DNA from: Castellaniella sp034674885
GTDB lineage: Bacteria > Pseudomonadota > Gammaproteobacteria > Burkholderiales > Burkholderiaceae_B
Direction: 5' to 3'
Length of the DNA: 64,000 nt
Assembly (NCBI RefSeq): GCF_034674885.1
Contig: NZ_JAUCDS010000001.1
Span: 124,001 to 188,000, forward strand
Shown here: positions 43,575 through 52,774 of the stretch, piece by piece
Numbering within the stretch: position 1 is the first letter of the stretch
Layout of the letters: every line of letters starts with the position of its first letter
Made by a program: the position numbers and the translations under genes
The notes under the pieces: generated by a model
Told to the model about the DNA's origin: nothing
Databases searched by the model: none
What the model saw: only the letters and a program-made list of their open reading frames with translations

Positions 43575-44042
43575 ATGACGACCAAGGCCCATTCTCACTC
43601 AGCGTCCGCCATCGCCCAGCGTCTGCAGACGGCGGAACAGCTCTGCACCCAGCGCGGTTCGCGGCTGACGCCCTTGCGCCGGCTGGTGCTGGAGACCCTG
43701 TTGCGACACCCTGGCAGCCTGAAAGCCTACGAACTGCTGGATGCCCTGCGCACCGCCCAGCCAGGCGCGGCCCCCCCTACGGTGTACCGCGCACTGGATT
43801 TCCTGACGGCCCAGGGCCTGATTCACCGCCTGGACGCCATCAACGCCTGGTCGGCCTGCACCGATGCCGGCGGCGAACCGCACGACCTGCTGATCGTCTG
43901 CACCCGCTGCGGCAACGTCGCCGAATTGAGCGACCCGGCGCTCAGCCGGCGCCTGGCCGACTGCGTGGCCAAAGCCGGCTTTGCGCTGGACGGCCACGAA
44001 ACCGAACTGCGTGCCGTCTGTACGCGCTGCCAGAAAGATTGA
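43575..44042 (+). CDS. zur: Fur-family transcriptional regulator Zur
   Basis: 155-residue Fur-family regulator, assigned to zinc (Zur) because it is divergent from znuCBA. HTH segment LTPLRRLVLETLLRHPGSLK, AYELLDALRTAQPG, APPTVYRALDFLTAQGLIHR. Metal-site cysteines appear in pairs: CTRCGNV and CTRCQKD (C-terminus), the structural zinc site. His residues HDLLIVC and DGHETEL are also in place. The ATG at 43575 is preferred over an upstream in-frame initiator at 43527 that would put the Zur box inside the coding region. Its stop abuts that of msrA (TGATCA). Confidence 0.93.
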   Translation: MTTKAHSHSASAIAQRLQTAEQLCTQRGSRLTPLRRLVLETLLRHPGSLKAYELLDALRTAQPGAAPPTVYRALDFLTAQGLIHRLDAINAWSACTDAGGEPHDLLIVCTRCGNVAELSDPALSRRLADCVAKAGFALDGHETELRAVCTRCQKD

Positions 44043-44567
44043 TCAGCCCGCCAGCAGGTGGGCGTAGCGCTGGCGGAATTTCGCCATTTTCGGCGCGATC
44101 ACGAACTGGCAATAACCCTGTTCGGGATGGCGTTGGAAATATTCACGATGCAGGGCCTCGGCCGGCCAGAACCTGCCGGCCGCCTCGATCCGGGTACAGA
44201 TGGGGGCATCGAAATGCACCTGCGCATCGTCGCGCACGGCCTGGGCAACGTCGCGCTGGGCATCGTCCCGATAGAAAACGACCGATGCATACTGGGGACC
44301 GACGTCATGCCCCTGACGATCGGGCGTGGTCGGATCATGCGTGCCGAAGAAGACCTCCAGCAAGGTACGGTAGCTGACCCGATCCGGGTCGAAATCCACC
44401 TGCACGACTTCGACGTGGCCGGTATCCTGTCGGCACACCTGGTCATACGTCGGGTGATCGACGTGTCCGCCACAATATCCCGGCTGCACGTCATGCACGC
44501 CCGGTAGCGCTCGAAACACCGGTTCCAGGCACCAGAAGCACCCGCCGCCGACGATCGCCTGTTCCAT
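44043..44567 (-). CDS. msrA: Peptide-methionine (S)-S-oxide reductase
   Basis: Repairs oxidised methionine, 174 residues. The catalytic motif GGCFWCLEPVF has Cys10. Other conserved parts: YCGGHVDHPTYDQVC, DTGHVEVVQVDFDPDRVSY, LLEVFFGTHDPTTPDRQGHD, YASVVFYRDDAQRD and EYFQRHPEQGYCQFVIAPK. The ATG at 44567 has GGGAGG eight bases upstream. Extensions upstream are non-homologous. Follows a cytochrome c gene after 61 bp, same strand. Confidence 0.96.
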   Translation of the reverse strand: MEQAIVGGGCFWCLEPVFRALPGVHDVQPGYCGGHVDHPTYDQVCRQDTGHVEVVQVDFDPDRVSYRTLLEVFFGTHDPTTPDRQGHDVGPQYASVVFYRDDAQRDVAQAVRDDAQVHFDAPICTRIEAAGRFWPAEALHREYFQRHPEQGYCQFVIAPKMAKFRQRYAHLLAG

Positions 44568-44628
44568 ATTTGCCTCCCGATCATCCATTGAACGCTCGTA
44601 TCCAGGATACCCCCGCGCAGCCAGTGCG

Positions 44629-44997
44629 TCAGGGCTGTTTCGATTCGGACAGGGACAAGATCCACTGCGCCAGGCGCATCGCATCGGCATCGGACAGCCG
44701 CGGTTGCGCGGGCATGGGGATCGCCCCCCACTGGCCGCTGCTGCCATTGCGTATCGCCTGCGCCAGGTACTGCGCCGCCTGCGGCTGCCCCTGGAAACGC
44801 TGCGCAATGGCGCGAAAAGGCGGCCCGACCCGCCGGGCGTCGACCTGGTGGCACCCCAGGCACTGGCGCTGGCTGGCCAGCGCCTGGCCGCCGGCGACCA
44901 CAGGCCCGGCGGCCAGGGCCGAGCCGACTGTCAGCGTAAGCAGGCCGGAGAGTGCCCCGATGCGGGCGATCCGGATCATTGTGCGACGATATTGCAT
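44629..44997 (-). CDS. Class I c-type cytochrome
   Basis: 122-residue periplasmic cytochrome c with a signal peptide (ending GSALA, near residue 29). Haem-binding CLGCH at residues 46-50 and axial Met95 in IPMPAQ. The length and the KxGP-type VGPPF region fit small cytochrome c5/c551-type electron carriers. Start 44997 or 44979, both acceptable. The partner is unknown. Confidence 0.92.
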   Translation of the reverse strand: MQYRRTMIRIARIGALSGLLTLTVGSALAAGPVVAGGQALASQRQCLGCHQVDARRVGPPFRAIAQRFQGQPQAAQYLAQAIRNGSSGQWGAIPMPAQPRLSDADAMRLAQWILSLSESKQP

Positions 44998-45067
44998 GGC
45001 GTGGCTGTCACCCCCATCAGACCGATCACGGTATTATCCTTGATTGTCCTGTCTGCCGGTGTTCTCC

Positions 45068-45862
45068 ATGCCTTACCCCCATATCGACCCCATTGCGCTG
45101 CAGCTTGGCCCAGTGGCCATTCATTGGTATGGCCTGATGTACCTGGCCGGCTTCGCCCTGGCCTGGCTGCTGGGCCGCTGGCGCATCCAGCACCACCCCA
45201 ACGGGCTGACCCTGCGCGACCTGGAAGACATCATTTTCTACGGCGTGCTGGGCGTCGTGCTGGGTGGGCGACTGGGCTACGTGCTGTTCTACAAATTCGA
45301 CGACTACCTGGCCCACCCGCTCTCGATCTTCGAGGTCTGGCAGGGCGGCATGTCGTTTCACGGCGGCCTGCTGGGCGTGATCCTGGCGATGCTGTTCTTC
45401 GCCCGCAAGCGTGGCCAGCACCTGCTGGCCATCGGCGACTTCATCGCCCCCCTGATCCCCCTGGGCCTGGCGGCCGGGCGGCTGGGCAACTTCATCAATG
45501 GCGAACTCTGGGGTCGACCCACCGACCTGCCCTGGGGCATGATCTTTCCGGGCGCTCACGACAACACGCCGCGCCATCCATCGCAACTGTACGAAATGGG
45601 GCTGGAAGGATTCGCGCTGTTCGCCCTGGTCTGGTGGTTCGCCCGCAAACCCCGCCCCATGGGGCAGATCAGCGCCGTCTTCCTGATGGGTTACGGCGTC
45701 TTCCGGTTCCTGGTGGAATTCACCCGCGAACCCGACGATTTCCTGGGGCTGCTGGCAGGCGGCCTGTCGATGGGGCAGATCCTGTCCATCCCCATGGTGC
45801 TCATTGGCCTGTGGCTGTTCCTGCGGGCAGCAGGACGATCGTCCCCTGCACCGACACGCTGA
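45068..45862 (+). CDS. lgt: Phosphatidylglycerol-prolipoprotein diacylglyceryl transferase
   Basis: First enzyme of lipoprotein maturation, 264 residues with about seven transmembrane helices. Signatures: PIALQLGPVAIHWYGLMYLA, VWQGGMSFHGGLLGVI, and the core GLAAGRLGNFINGELWGRPT with the essential Arg. The RHPSQLYEMGLEG block and FREF-like FLVEFTREPDDF are also present. ATG at 45068. Its 3' end overlaps the convergent SIMPL gene by 62 bases. It supplies lipoproteins such as Pal and Slt seen elsewhere in the window. Confidence 0.96.
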   Translation: MPYPHIDPIALQLGPVAIHWYGLMYLAGFALAWLLGRWRIQHHPNGLTLRDLEDIIFYGVLGVVLGGRLGYVLFYKFDDYLAHPLSIFEVWQGGMSFHGGLLGVILAMLFFARKRGQHLLAIGDFIAPLIPLGLAAGRLGNFINGELWGRPTDLPWGMIFPGAHDNTPRHPSQLYEMGLEGFALFALVWWFARKPRPMGQISAVFLMGYGVFRFLVEFTREPDDFLGLLAGGLSMGQILSIPMVLIGLWLFLRAAGRSSPAPTR

Positions 45863-46553
45863 GCGTCTGGCGCCCGCCCTCGATGGGGGCGGCGACCTTG
45901 TCTGCCGCCATCGCGCTCATCATCATGCGCGGCATGGGCGCCGGGGCCTCGCCAGCGCCGCCCAAATCCACCTGATGCAACCGGTAGGCGCTGAACCCCA
46001 GGGCCTGGGTCAGGGCCTGGGCGCGATCCTGGAAGGCCTTGACGGCCTGCTGCAGCAGCTTCTGTTCCTCCGCTGCCTGGCGTTCCCGCGAGACTGAAAA
46101 CGCCATCCCGGCAATCGGCATGCGGTCGGCCAGTTGGGCCGCCAGCTTCGAGGCCGCCGGAAAATCCTGCGAGTCGAGCAGGATTTCGGCATGTCCCCGC
46201 CATTCTGAAATGCGGCCATCCCGATCCGTCATGGGCCAGATGCGATAGCTGCCGCTGCGCGCCTGGATGCCGTCATGGCCCTTGGCCTGCTTCATGACCT
46301 CGTCCAGGCGGCTGTTCAACTGATCGGACACCTGGGACTGAGAGGCGCCGGATACCTCGGCGGCCAGCGTGACCTGCACCGTGTCCTGCGGCACTTCCGC
46401 GCTGGCCTGCGCCGACAGCGTCGCCTGCGGACGGTCCTGGCGGGACTGCGCCGGGTCGTGTGAGTGGGCTTGGGCCAAGGGTGCCAAGGCCAAGGTAACG
46501 CCCAGCACCAGGCCGGCTATCAGCGGCGTGCGAAACGAGACATGATGGGTCAT
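45801..46553 (-). CDS. SIMPL (DUF541) domain protein, periplasmic
   Basis: 250-residue protein with a signal peptide ending LAPLAQAHSHD. SIMPL domain from about residue 45: ATLSAQASAEVPQDTVQVTL, LNSRLDEVMKQAKGHDGIQ, RSGSYRIWPMTDRDGRISEW, FSVSRERQAAEEQKLLQQAV and RRQTLSVSVQG-like end. Proteins of this family (YggE-type) protect against oxidative stress or are of unknown role. The tail GTIVLLPAGTATGQ lies within the overlap with lgt. It follows the 6S RNA gene on the same strand. Confidence 0.88.
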   Translation of the reverse strand: MTHHVSFRTPLIAGLVLGVTLALAPLAQAHSHDPAQSRQDRPQATLSAQASAEVPQDTVQVTLAAEVSGASQSQVSDQLNSRLDEVMKQAKGHDGIQARSGSYRIWPMTDRDGRISEWRGHAEILLDSQDFPAASKLAAQLADRMPIAGMAFSVSRERQAAEEQKLLQQAVKAFQDRAQALTQALGFSAYRLHQVDLGGAGEAPAPMPRMMMSAMAADKVAAPIEGGRQTLSVSVQGTIVLLPAGTATGQ

Positions 46554-46627
46554 ATGAGGATTCCTGTGGGCGCCACCAGCGTGGTGGCCAGAAGCCTGCA
46601 GGATACTTGCAAAGAACTACCAACAAA

Positions 46628-46653
46628 AGTCCGTCGTGTTACCACGACGGACT
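46628..46653 (-). terminator. Terminator of the 6S RNA gene
   Basis: An 11-bp perfect stem (AGTCCGTCGTG / CACGACGGACT) with a 4-base loop; on the minus strand it is followed by TTTTG. Strong Rho-independent terminator 11 bases after the RNA. Confidence 0.85.
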
Positions 46654-46663
46654 CTTTGTAAAT

Positions 46664-46840
46664 GCCCCGCCTGTGCCGTCTAGGCCGGCATCCCGGAACC
46701 GGAGGTTCACGGTGGTCGCCTTCAGTCAGCCTTCGGGCTATCCAAATAAAGGTAGCACGCCTATCTGCCAATCCGGCAACCGATGCCAATTAGCATTGGT
46801 TCAAGGAATGTATGGCCATGTCTCGAACACGGCAGGGACT
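46664..46840 (-). ncRNA. ssrS: 6S RNA
   Basis: About 177-nt RNA on the minus strand. The 5' end GTCCCTGCCGTGTTCG pairs with ACGGCACAGGCGGGG at the 3' end to close the long rod. The 3' half keeps the 6S pattern seen in E. coli, with CACC.TGAACC..CGGTTC (about 46730-46705) leading into GCCGG. 6S RNA mimics an open promoter and sequesters sigma-70 RNA polymerase. Its position just after zapA fits betaproteobacterial order; the terminator is at 46628. Exact ends are approximate. Confidence 0.82.
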
Positions 46841-46879
46841 TAATCAGCCGGATGCCGGGGAGGCGTCCGGAAAAACGGG

Positions 46880-47182
46880 TCAAACAGCATCGTCCGATAC
46901 GGTGTCGAGCATGCGGTTCATGGCATCAATTTTACCCCTGAAATCCCCCACGGCAAGTTGGCTGAGGGGACCGTCCGGCGCGCGCAGCGTCAAAAGCTCG
47001 TTGGCGATCTGGATAGCGGCCATCACGGCAATGCGCTCGTTGCTGACGATCTTGCCGCTGCCCTTGATGGCGAGCATGCGCTGATCGACCTGGCGCACTG
47101 CCGCCAGCAGGGCGTCTTTTTCCTGGGGAGGACACGCCAGCGAATAATCGCGCCCCAGAATGGATACATCGACACGTTCCAT
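46880..47182 (-). CDS. zapA: Cell division protein ZapA
   Basis: 100-residue Z-ring associated protein that crosslinks FtsZ. Family features: VDVSILGRDYSLACPPQEKD, ALLAAVRQVDQRMLAIKGSG, NERIAVMAAIQIANELL, followed by a coiled-coil tail. Start ATG at 47182. It follows a coiled-coil zapB-like gene after three bases. The 6S RNA gene starts 40 bp after its stop. Confidence 0.92.
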   Translation of the reverse strand: MERVDVSILGRDYSLACPPQEKDALLAAVRQVDQRMLAIKGSGKIVSNERIAVMAAIQIANELLTLRAPDGPLSQLAVGDFRGKIDAMNRMLDTVSDDAV

Positions 47183-47185
47183 GGA

Positions 47186-47587
47186 TCAGGCCTCCGCGCC
47201 GGGCAGGCGTTCTAGGATGAGATCAATCTGTTGCTGGGCGCCGCTGGCCGCCGTGCGCAGCCGGTCGTAGTCAGCCTGCGCCGTGGACAGGCGCTGCTGC
47301 AGGGATTCGGAACGCGACTGGTGGTCCTGCAGCTGGGTTTCCAGCGTCTGGCGGGCCTGGGCGGTTTCGTCGCGCACGGCCTGCAGTTCCTGGTCGTGAC
47401 GGGACATGCGCTCGGACATGCGGGCGAATTCGTCGTGTTCCTGGGCCTGCTGGGATTTGAGCGTCTGGCATTCCTGTTCCAGTTGCTGGATCCGGGCCTT
47501 CAGGGCGCGGCGTTCGGCCTGCAGGTTCTGGGCAAGCTGCACGACCGTCTGGATACGTCGGGATAAGGCGTCGAGATCTTCGAGCAT
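47186..47587 (-). CDS. ZapB-like coiled-coil protein
   Basis: 133-residue, almost wholly coiled-coil protein, rich in Gln, Glu and Ala (LQAERRALKARIQQLEQECQ; TLETQLQDHQSRSESLQQRL). It fits the TIGR02449-type proteins always found upstream of zapA and thought to act in cell division. The ATG at 47587 is preferred; an in-frame extension to 47731 is Pro/Arg-rich and overlaps rppH. Function inferred from position and coiled coil. Confidence 0.82.
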   Translation of the reverse strand: MLEDLDALSRRIQTVVQLAQNLQAERRALKARIQQLEQECQTLKSQQAQEHDEFARMSERMSRHDQELQAVRDETAQARQTLETQLQDHQSRSESLQQRLSTAQADYDRLRTAASGAQQQIDLILERLPGAEA

Positions 47588-47597
47588 GCGGTCTACC

Positions 47598-48176
47598 CTA
47601 GGAAGAGGACTGGGAGGAGTGCCCCTCCGGCGCGGCCGGAGACGGGCTGGGCTGTACGGTACCGCGATGCCCACGATGACGCAAATACCGGTTTTCCCGC
47701 CCACGCCGGAACAGCAGGCCGGACAGTTCATTGAGCGCCAGGGTGTAGACCTCGCGTTTGAATTCGATCACGGCATCCAGCGGCACCCAGTAGGCGTTCC
47801 AGCGCCAGGCGTCGAATTCGGGCGTATCGGTCGCCCGCAGCGAGACATCGCTGTCTCGCCCTACCATGCGCAGCAGAAACCAGATCTGCTTCTGGCCTTT
47901 GTAGTGGCCGCGCAATTCGCGGCGCACGTAATGATCGGGCACGGTATAGCGCAACCAGTCTCGGGTACGCCCCAGGATGCGGACATGTTCGGCCTGCAGG
48001 CCGGTTTCCTCGTGAAGTTCTCGGTACATCGCCTGCACGGGAGTTTCGCCGTGTTTGATGCCGCCCTGCGGAAATTGCCACGCGTGCTCGCGGATGCGTT
48101 TACCCCAGAAAACCTCGTTTTTCTGGTTCACGAGAATGATGCCGACATTGGGGCGGTAGCCTTCGCGATCCAACAT
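47598..48176 (-). CDS. rppH: RNA pyrophosphohydrolase RppH
   Basis: 192-residue Nudix hydrolase that removes pyrophosphate from the 5' end of mRNA, starting decay. The start MLDREGYRPNVGIILVNQ is the canonical RppH opening. The Nudix box is GGIKHGETPVQAMYRELHEE, followed by TGL, complete. RELRGHYKGQKQIWFLL and WVPLDAVIEFKREVYTLAL follow. The tail of about 30 residues is Ser/Pro-rich and poorly conserved. Divergent from proS. Confidence 0.95.
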   Translation of the reverse strand: MLDREGYRPNVGIILVNQKNEVFWGKRIREHAWQFPQGGIKHGETPVQAMYRELHEETGLQAEHVRILGRTRDWLRYTVPDHYVRRELRGHYKGQKQIWFLLRMVGRDSDVSLRATDTPEFDAWRWNAYWVPLDAVIEFKREVYTLALNELSGLLFRRGRENRYLRHRGHRGTVQPSPSPAAPEGHSSQSSS

Positions 48177-48243
48177 GGGGCCACCTCGGTTGTGAATTCA
48201 ATACAATTACCATCGATTATACGTACCCAGCGGAATCCCTACC

Positions 48244-49974
<1,731 letters not shown>

Positions 49975-50004
49975 ACCCGACATGTCACACGGCTTAACGA
50001 AAAA

Positions 50005-50430
50005 ATGAGCCCGATACCCGCCAACGCTTCCGGCGACCTGTCCATTCGCGTATATTACGAGGACACCGATACCGGTGGAGTCGTGTACTACGCGAACTAC
50101 CTGAAATTTTTCGAGCGCGGCCGCACCGAATGGCTGCGGGCGCTCGGAGTCGATCAACGCGAACTAGCAGCCCGGGAACAGATGATGTTTGTGGTCAGAC
50201 ATGCGGACATTGCCTATCGGCAACCGGCCCGTCTGGACGATCAGATCGACATCCGCACCACCGTCGCTGATCTACGGGCATCGACCCTGGTGTTCCAGCA
50301 GCAGGCGATGCGCGGCGGCGAACTTCTCGCCTCGGCCACGGTCCAAATCTGCACCGTGCACGCCACGACCTTCAAACCCATCCGTCTGTCCCCCACTCTG
50401 CGGGATCTTTTGAACAAGGCCCTTCATTAA
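50005..50430 (+). CDS. ybgC: Tol-Pal system acyl-CoA thioesterase YbgC
   Basis: 141-residue hot-dog thioesterase. Catalytic Asp in EDTDTGGVVYYANYLKFFER, then GRTEWLRALGVDQRELA; the family's short-chain acyl-CoA activity. It is the usual first gene of tol-pal and overlaps in spacing (2 bp) with tolQ. Cytoplasmic. Confidence 0.94.
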   Translation: MSPIPANASGDLSIRVYYEDTDTGGVVYYANYLKFFERGRTEWLRALGVDQRELAAREQMMFVVRHADIAYRQPARLDDQIDIRTTVADLRASTLVFQQQAMRGGELLASATVQICTVHATTFKPIRLSPTLRDLLNKALH

Positions 50431-50432
50431 CC

Positions 50433-51107
50433 ATGCAAGCCTCTAGCGATTTGTCGCTGCTGTCCCTGATCGGCAACGCCAGTCTTCCCGTGCAGATCGT
50501 CATGTTGATCCTGCTGGGCGCTTCGGTCCTGTCCTGGACCTACATCTTCAGCAAGCGGGCCGCGTTGCGGCGCGCCGACGAGCAGACCCGGCGCTTCGAA
50601 GACGACTTCTGGGCCGGCGGCGACCTGACGGTACTGCAACAGGCCATTGCCAGCCGCCGCAACGAACACGGCGCACTGGCCCGCATCTTCGATGCCGGCA
50701 TGACGGAATTCGTGAAGGCCCGACGTTCTTCCAGCCGGGGCGACACCCTGCTGGACGCCCCGCGCCGCGCCATGAAGGCGGCCTTCCAGCGAGAAATGGA
50801 CAGCCTGGAATCCCACCTCAACTTCCTGGCTTCCACGGGCTCCGTCAGCCCCTACATCGGCCTGCTGGGCACGGTCTGGGGGATCATGCACGCCTTCATG
50901 GGCCTGTCCACCATGCAACAGGCTACGCTGGCGGCCGTGGCGCCCGGCATCGCCGAAGCCCTGATCGCCACCGCCATCGGTCTGTTCGCCGCCATTCCGG
51001 CCGTGCTGGCATACAACCGCTACACGAACCAGATCGATCGCCTGTCGATCCGCTTTGAAAGCTTCGTGGAAGAATTCCTGAACATTCTGCAACGCCAGGT
51101 GCACTGA
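50433..51107 (+). CDS. tolQ: Tol-Pal system protein TolQ
   Basis: 224-residue inner-membrane proton-channel component, homologous to ExbB/MotA. N-terminal helix QIVMLILLGASVLSWTYIFS, then a cytoplasmic helical region, and the conserved double helix VSPYIGLLGTVWGIMHAFMG and IAEALIATAIGLFAAIPAVL. It works with TolR to drive TolA. Ends with TGA at 51107; tolR starts one base later. Confidence 0.96.
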   Translation: MQASSDLSLLSLIGNASLPVQIVMLILLGASVLSWTYIFSKRAALRRADEQTRRFEDDFWAGGDLTVLQQAIASRRNEHGALARIFDAGMTEFVKARRSSSRGDTLLDAPRRAMKAAFQREMDSLESHLNFLASTGSVSPYIGLLGTVWGIMHAFMGLSTMQQATLAAVAPGIAEALIATAIGLFAAIPAVLAYNRYTNQIDRLSIRFESFVEEFLNILQRQVH

Positions 51108-51108
51108 G

Positions 51109-51543
51109 ATGACCTCTCTAAGCGGCCGTCGCGAACGGCGGATGAAAAACGACATCAACGTCGTACCCTACATCGACGTCATGCTGGTCCTGCTGGTCAT
51201 TTTCATGGTGACCGCCCCCATGATCACCCCGGGCCAGATCGAATTGCCCTCCGTAGGCACGGCGTCCGACGTTCCCGTCCAGCCCATCGAAGTCCAGATC
51301 GACGCCCAGGGCGCGCTGTCGATGCGCCTGCGCGAGGGCGGCGCTTCGTTCCGCCCCGTGGACAAGGCCAATCTGCTGGCCGAAGTCCGTGCCGCCGCCA
51401 CACCCGAGACACCGGTGGTGATCTCGGCCGACGGCAAGGTACCCTACGAATCCGTGATGCAGGTCATGGACCAGCTGCGCAACGGCGGTGTTGCGAAACT
51501 CGGCCTGCTCGTCAATCAGAACGCGCCGGGCAGCCGCCAGTGA
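51109..51543 (+). CDS. tolR: Tol-Pal system protein TolR
   Basis: 144-residue ExbD/TolR-family protein. Single helix with the proton-carrying Asp in NVVPYIDVMLVLLVIFMVTA. Periplasmic domain to the end with VVISADGKVPYESVMQVMDQ and GVAKLGLLV. Directly after tolQ with a one-base gap; tolA follows 27 bp later. Confidence 0.96.
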   Translation: MTSLSGRRERRMKNDINVVPYIDVMLVLLVIFMVTAPMITPGQIELPSVGTASDVPVQPIEVQIDAQGALSMRLREGGASFRPVDKANLLAEVRAAATPETPVVISADGKVPYESVMQVMDQLRNGGVAKLGLLVNQNAPGSRQ

Positions 51544-51570
51544 CGCACACCCCGGCAGGATTTCCGCCCA

Positions 51571-52761
51571 ATGACATGGTTTGATCGCTTCACCGACTCC
51601 GAAGGGCAGCCCGACGGACGCGACGATCGGCACGGCCTGATCCTGTCCCTGGTGGCGCACGGCCTGCTGATCCTGCTGATGGTCCTGGGTTTTTCCTCGG
51701 CTCCCGACAATTCGGGCCCGGTTCAGGTGGAACTCTGGGCCAAGGGCACGGTGGCCGAAGCCGCCCCGCCCCAGGAACAACCGGAAGAGGTCCCGCCTCA
51801 AGAGCAGCCGGAACCGACTCCGGAACCTCCGAAACCCGACGACAGCGCCCAGAAGGCCGCCGAAGAGGCCGCCCAGGCCGAAGCCGCGCGCCAGGCCGCA
51901 GCCGCCCAGCAGGCCCAACAGCTGGCGGAGGCCCAGGCGCGCGCCGCTGCGGCCGCCAAAGCCCAGGCAGACGCCGAAATCGCGCTGGCCAAGGAACGCA
52001 AGGCCCGGGAAGAAGCAGAACGCCTGGCTCAGGAACAAGCCGCCAAGGAAAAGGCCGCAAAGGAAGCCGCTGACAAGGCGGCCAAGGAAAAAGCCGCCAA
52101 GGCGGCTGCAGAGAAAGCCGCAGCAGAAAAAGCGGCTGCCGAAAAGGCAGCAGCCGACAAGGCAGCAGCCGACAAGGCAGCCGCTGAAAAAGCAGCCCAA
52201 GAAAAAGCCGCCGCAGACAAAGCAGCAAAAGAACACGCAGCCAAGGAACAGGCCGCCAAAGACAAGGCGGCTGCTGAAAAAGCCGCAGCCGAAAAGGCAG
52301 CCCAGGAAAAGGCAGCCAAGGCAGCCGCCGAAAAAGCGGCGGCCGACAAGGCCGCCAAGGAAAAAGCCGCCAAAGAAGCCGCCGCCAAGCGCGAGGCCCT
52401 GAAGGCCGCCATGCGCGGCGCGGCACTGGAGGCAGCCGGCATCCCCAACGGCAACGCCGATCGCAACCAGCGCGGGGGCGGCGGCAACGACGGCTACGCC
52501 GCCAAGGTCCGCGCCTGCGTACAACCCGGCGTCATCTACAACGTCCCGCCGCGCAGCGGCTCGGGCAACCCGACTGCCAGCTTCCGCACGCGCCTGGCCT
52601 CCAGCGGCCAGGTGCAGGACGTCAACCTGACGCGCTCTTCAGGCGATCCTCGTTTCGACGACGCCGTGCGCAAGGGCATCCTGGCATGTTCCCCATTCCC
52701 CAAACCGCCAAGCGGCCGGTATCCATCGTATATTGACGTGGATTACCGCATGTACGACTAA
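51571..52761 (+). CDS. tolA: Tol-Pal system protein TolA
   Basis: 396-residue TolA. One N-terminal transmembrane helix (LILSLVAHGLLILLMVLGFS), a Pro/Glu region, a long Ala/Lys/Glu helical region (about residues 100-285) of AAEKAAADKAA-type repeats, and a C-terminal domain (from about residue 305, AAKVRACVQPGVIYNVPPRS) that binds TolB/Pal. It spans the periplasm. The repeat DNA is low complexity; repeat number will vary between strains. Confidence 0.94.
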   Translation: MTWFDRFTDSEGQPDGRDDRHGLILSLVAHGLLILLMVLGFSSAPDNSGPVQVELWAKGTVAEAAPPQEQPEEVPPQEQPEPTPEPPKPDDSAQKAAEEAAQAEAARQAAAAQQAQQLAEAQARAAAAAKAQADAEIALAKERKAREEAERLAQEQAAKEKAAKEAADKAAKEKAAKAAAEKAAAEKAAAEKAAADKAAADKAAAEKAAQEKAAADKAAKEHAAKEQAAKDKAAAEKAAAEKAAQEKAAKAAAEKAAADKAAKEKAAKEAAAKREALKAAMRGAALEAAGIPNGNADRNQRGGGGNDGYAAKVRACVQPGVIYNVPPRSGSGNPTASFRTRLASSGQVQDVNLTRSSGDPRFDDAVRKGILACSPFPKPPSGRYPSYIDVDYRMYD

Positions 52762-52774
52762 GGAGATCGTTACC

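Noticed and set aside
51118..52524. Gly/Phe/Leu-rich 468-codon frame opposite tolR/tolA
   Set aside because: Its FFLGCF-type repeats are the reverse complement of the TolA Ala/Lys/Glu repeats.
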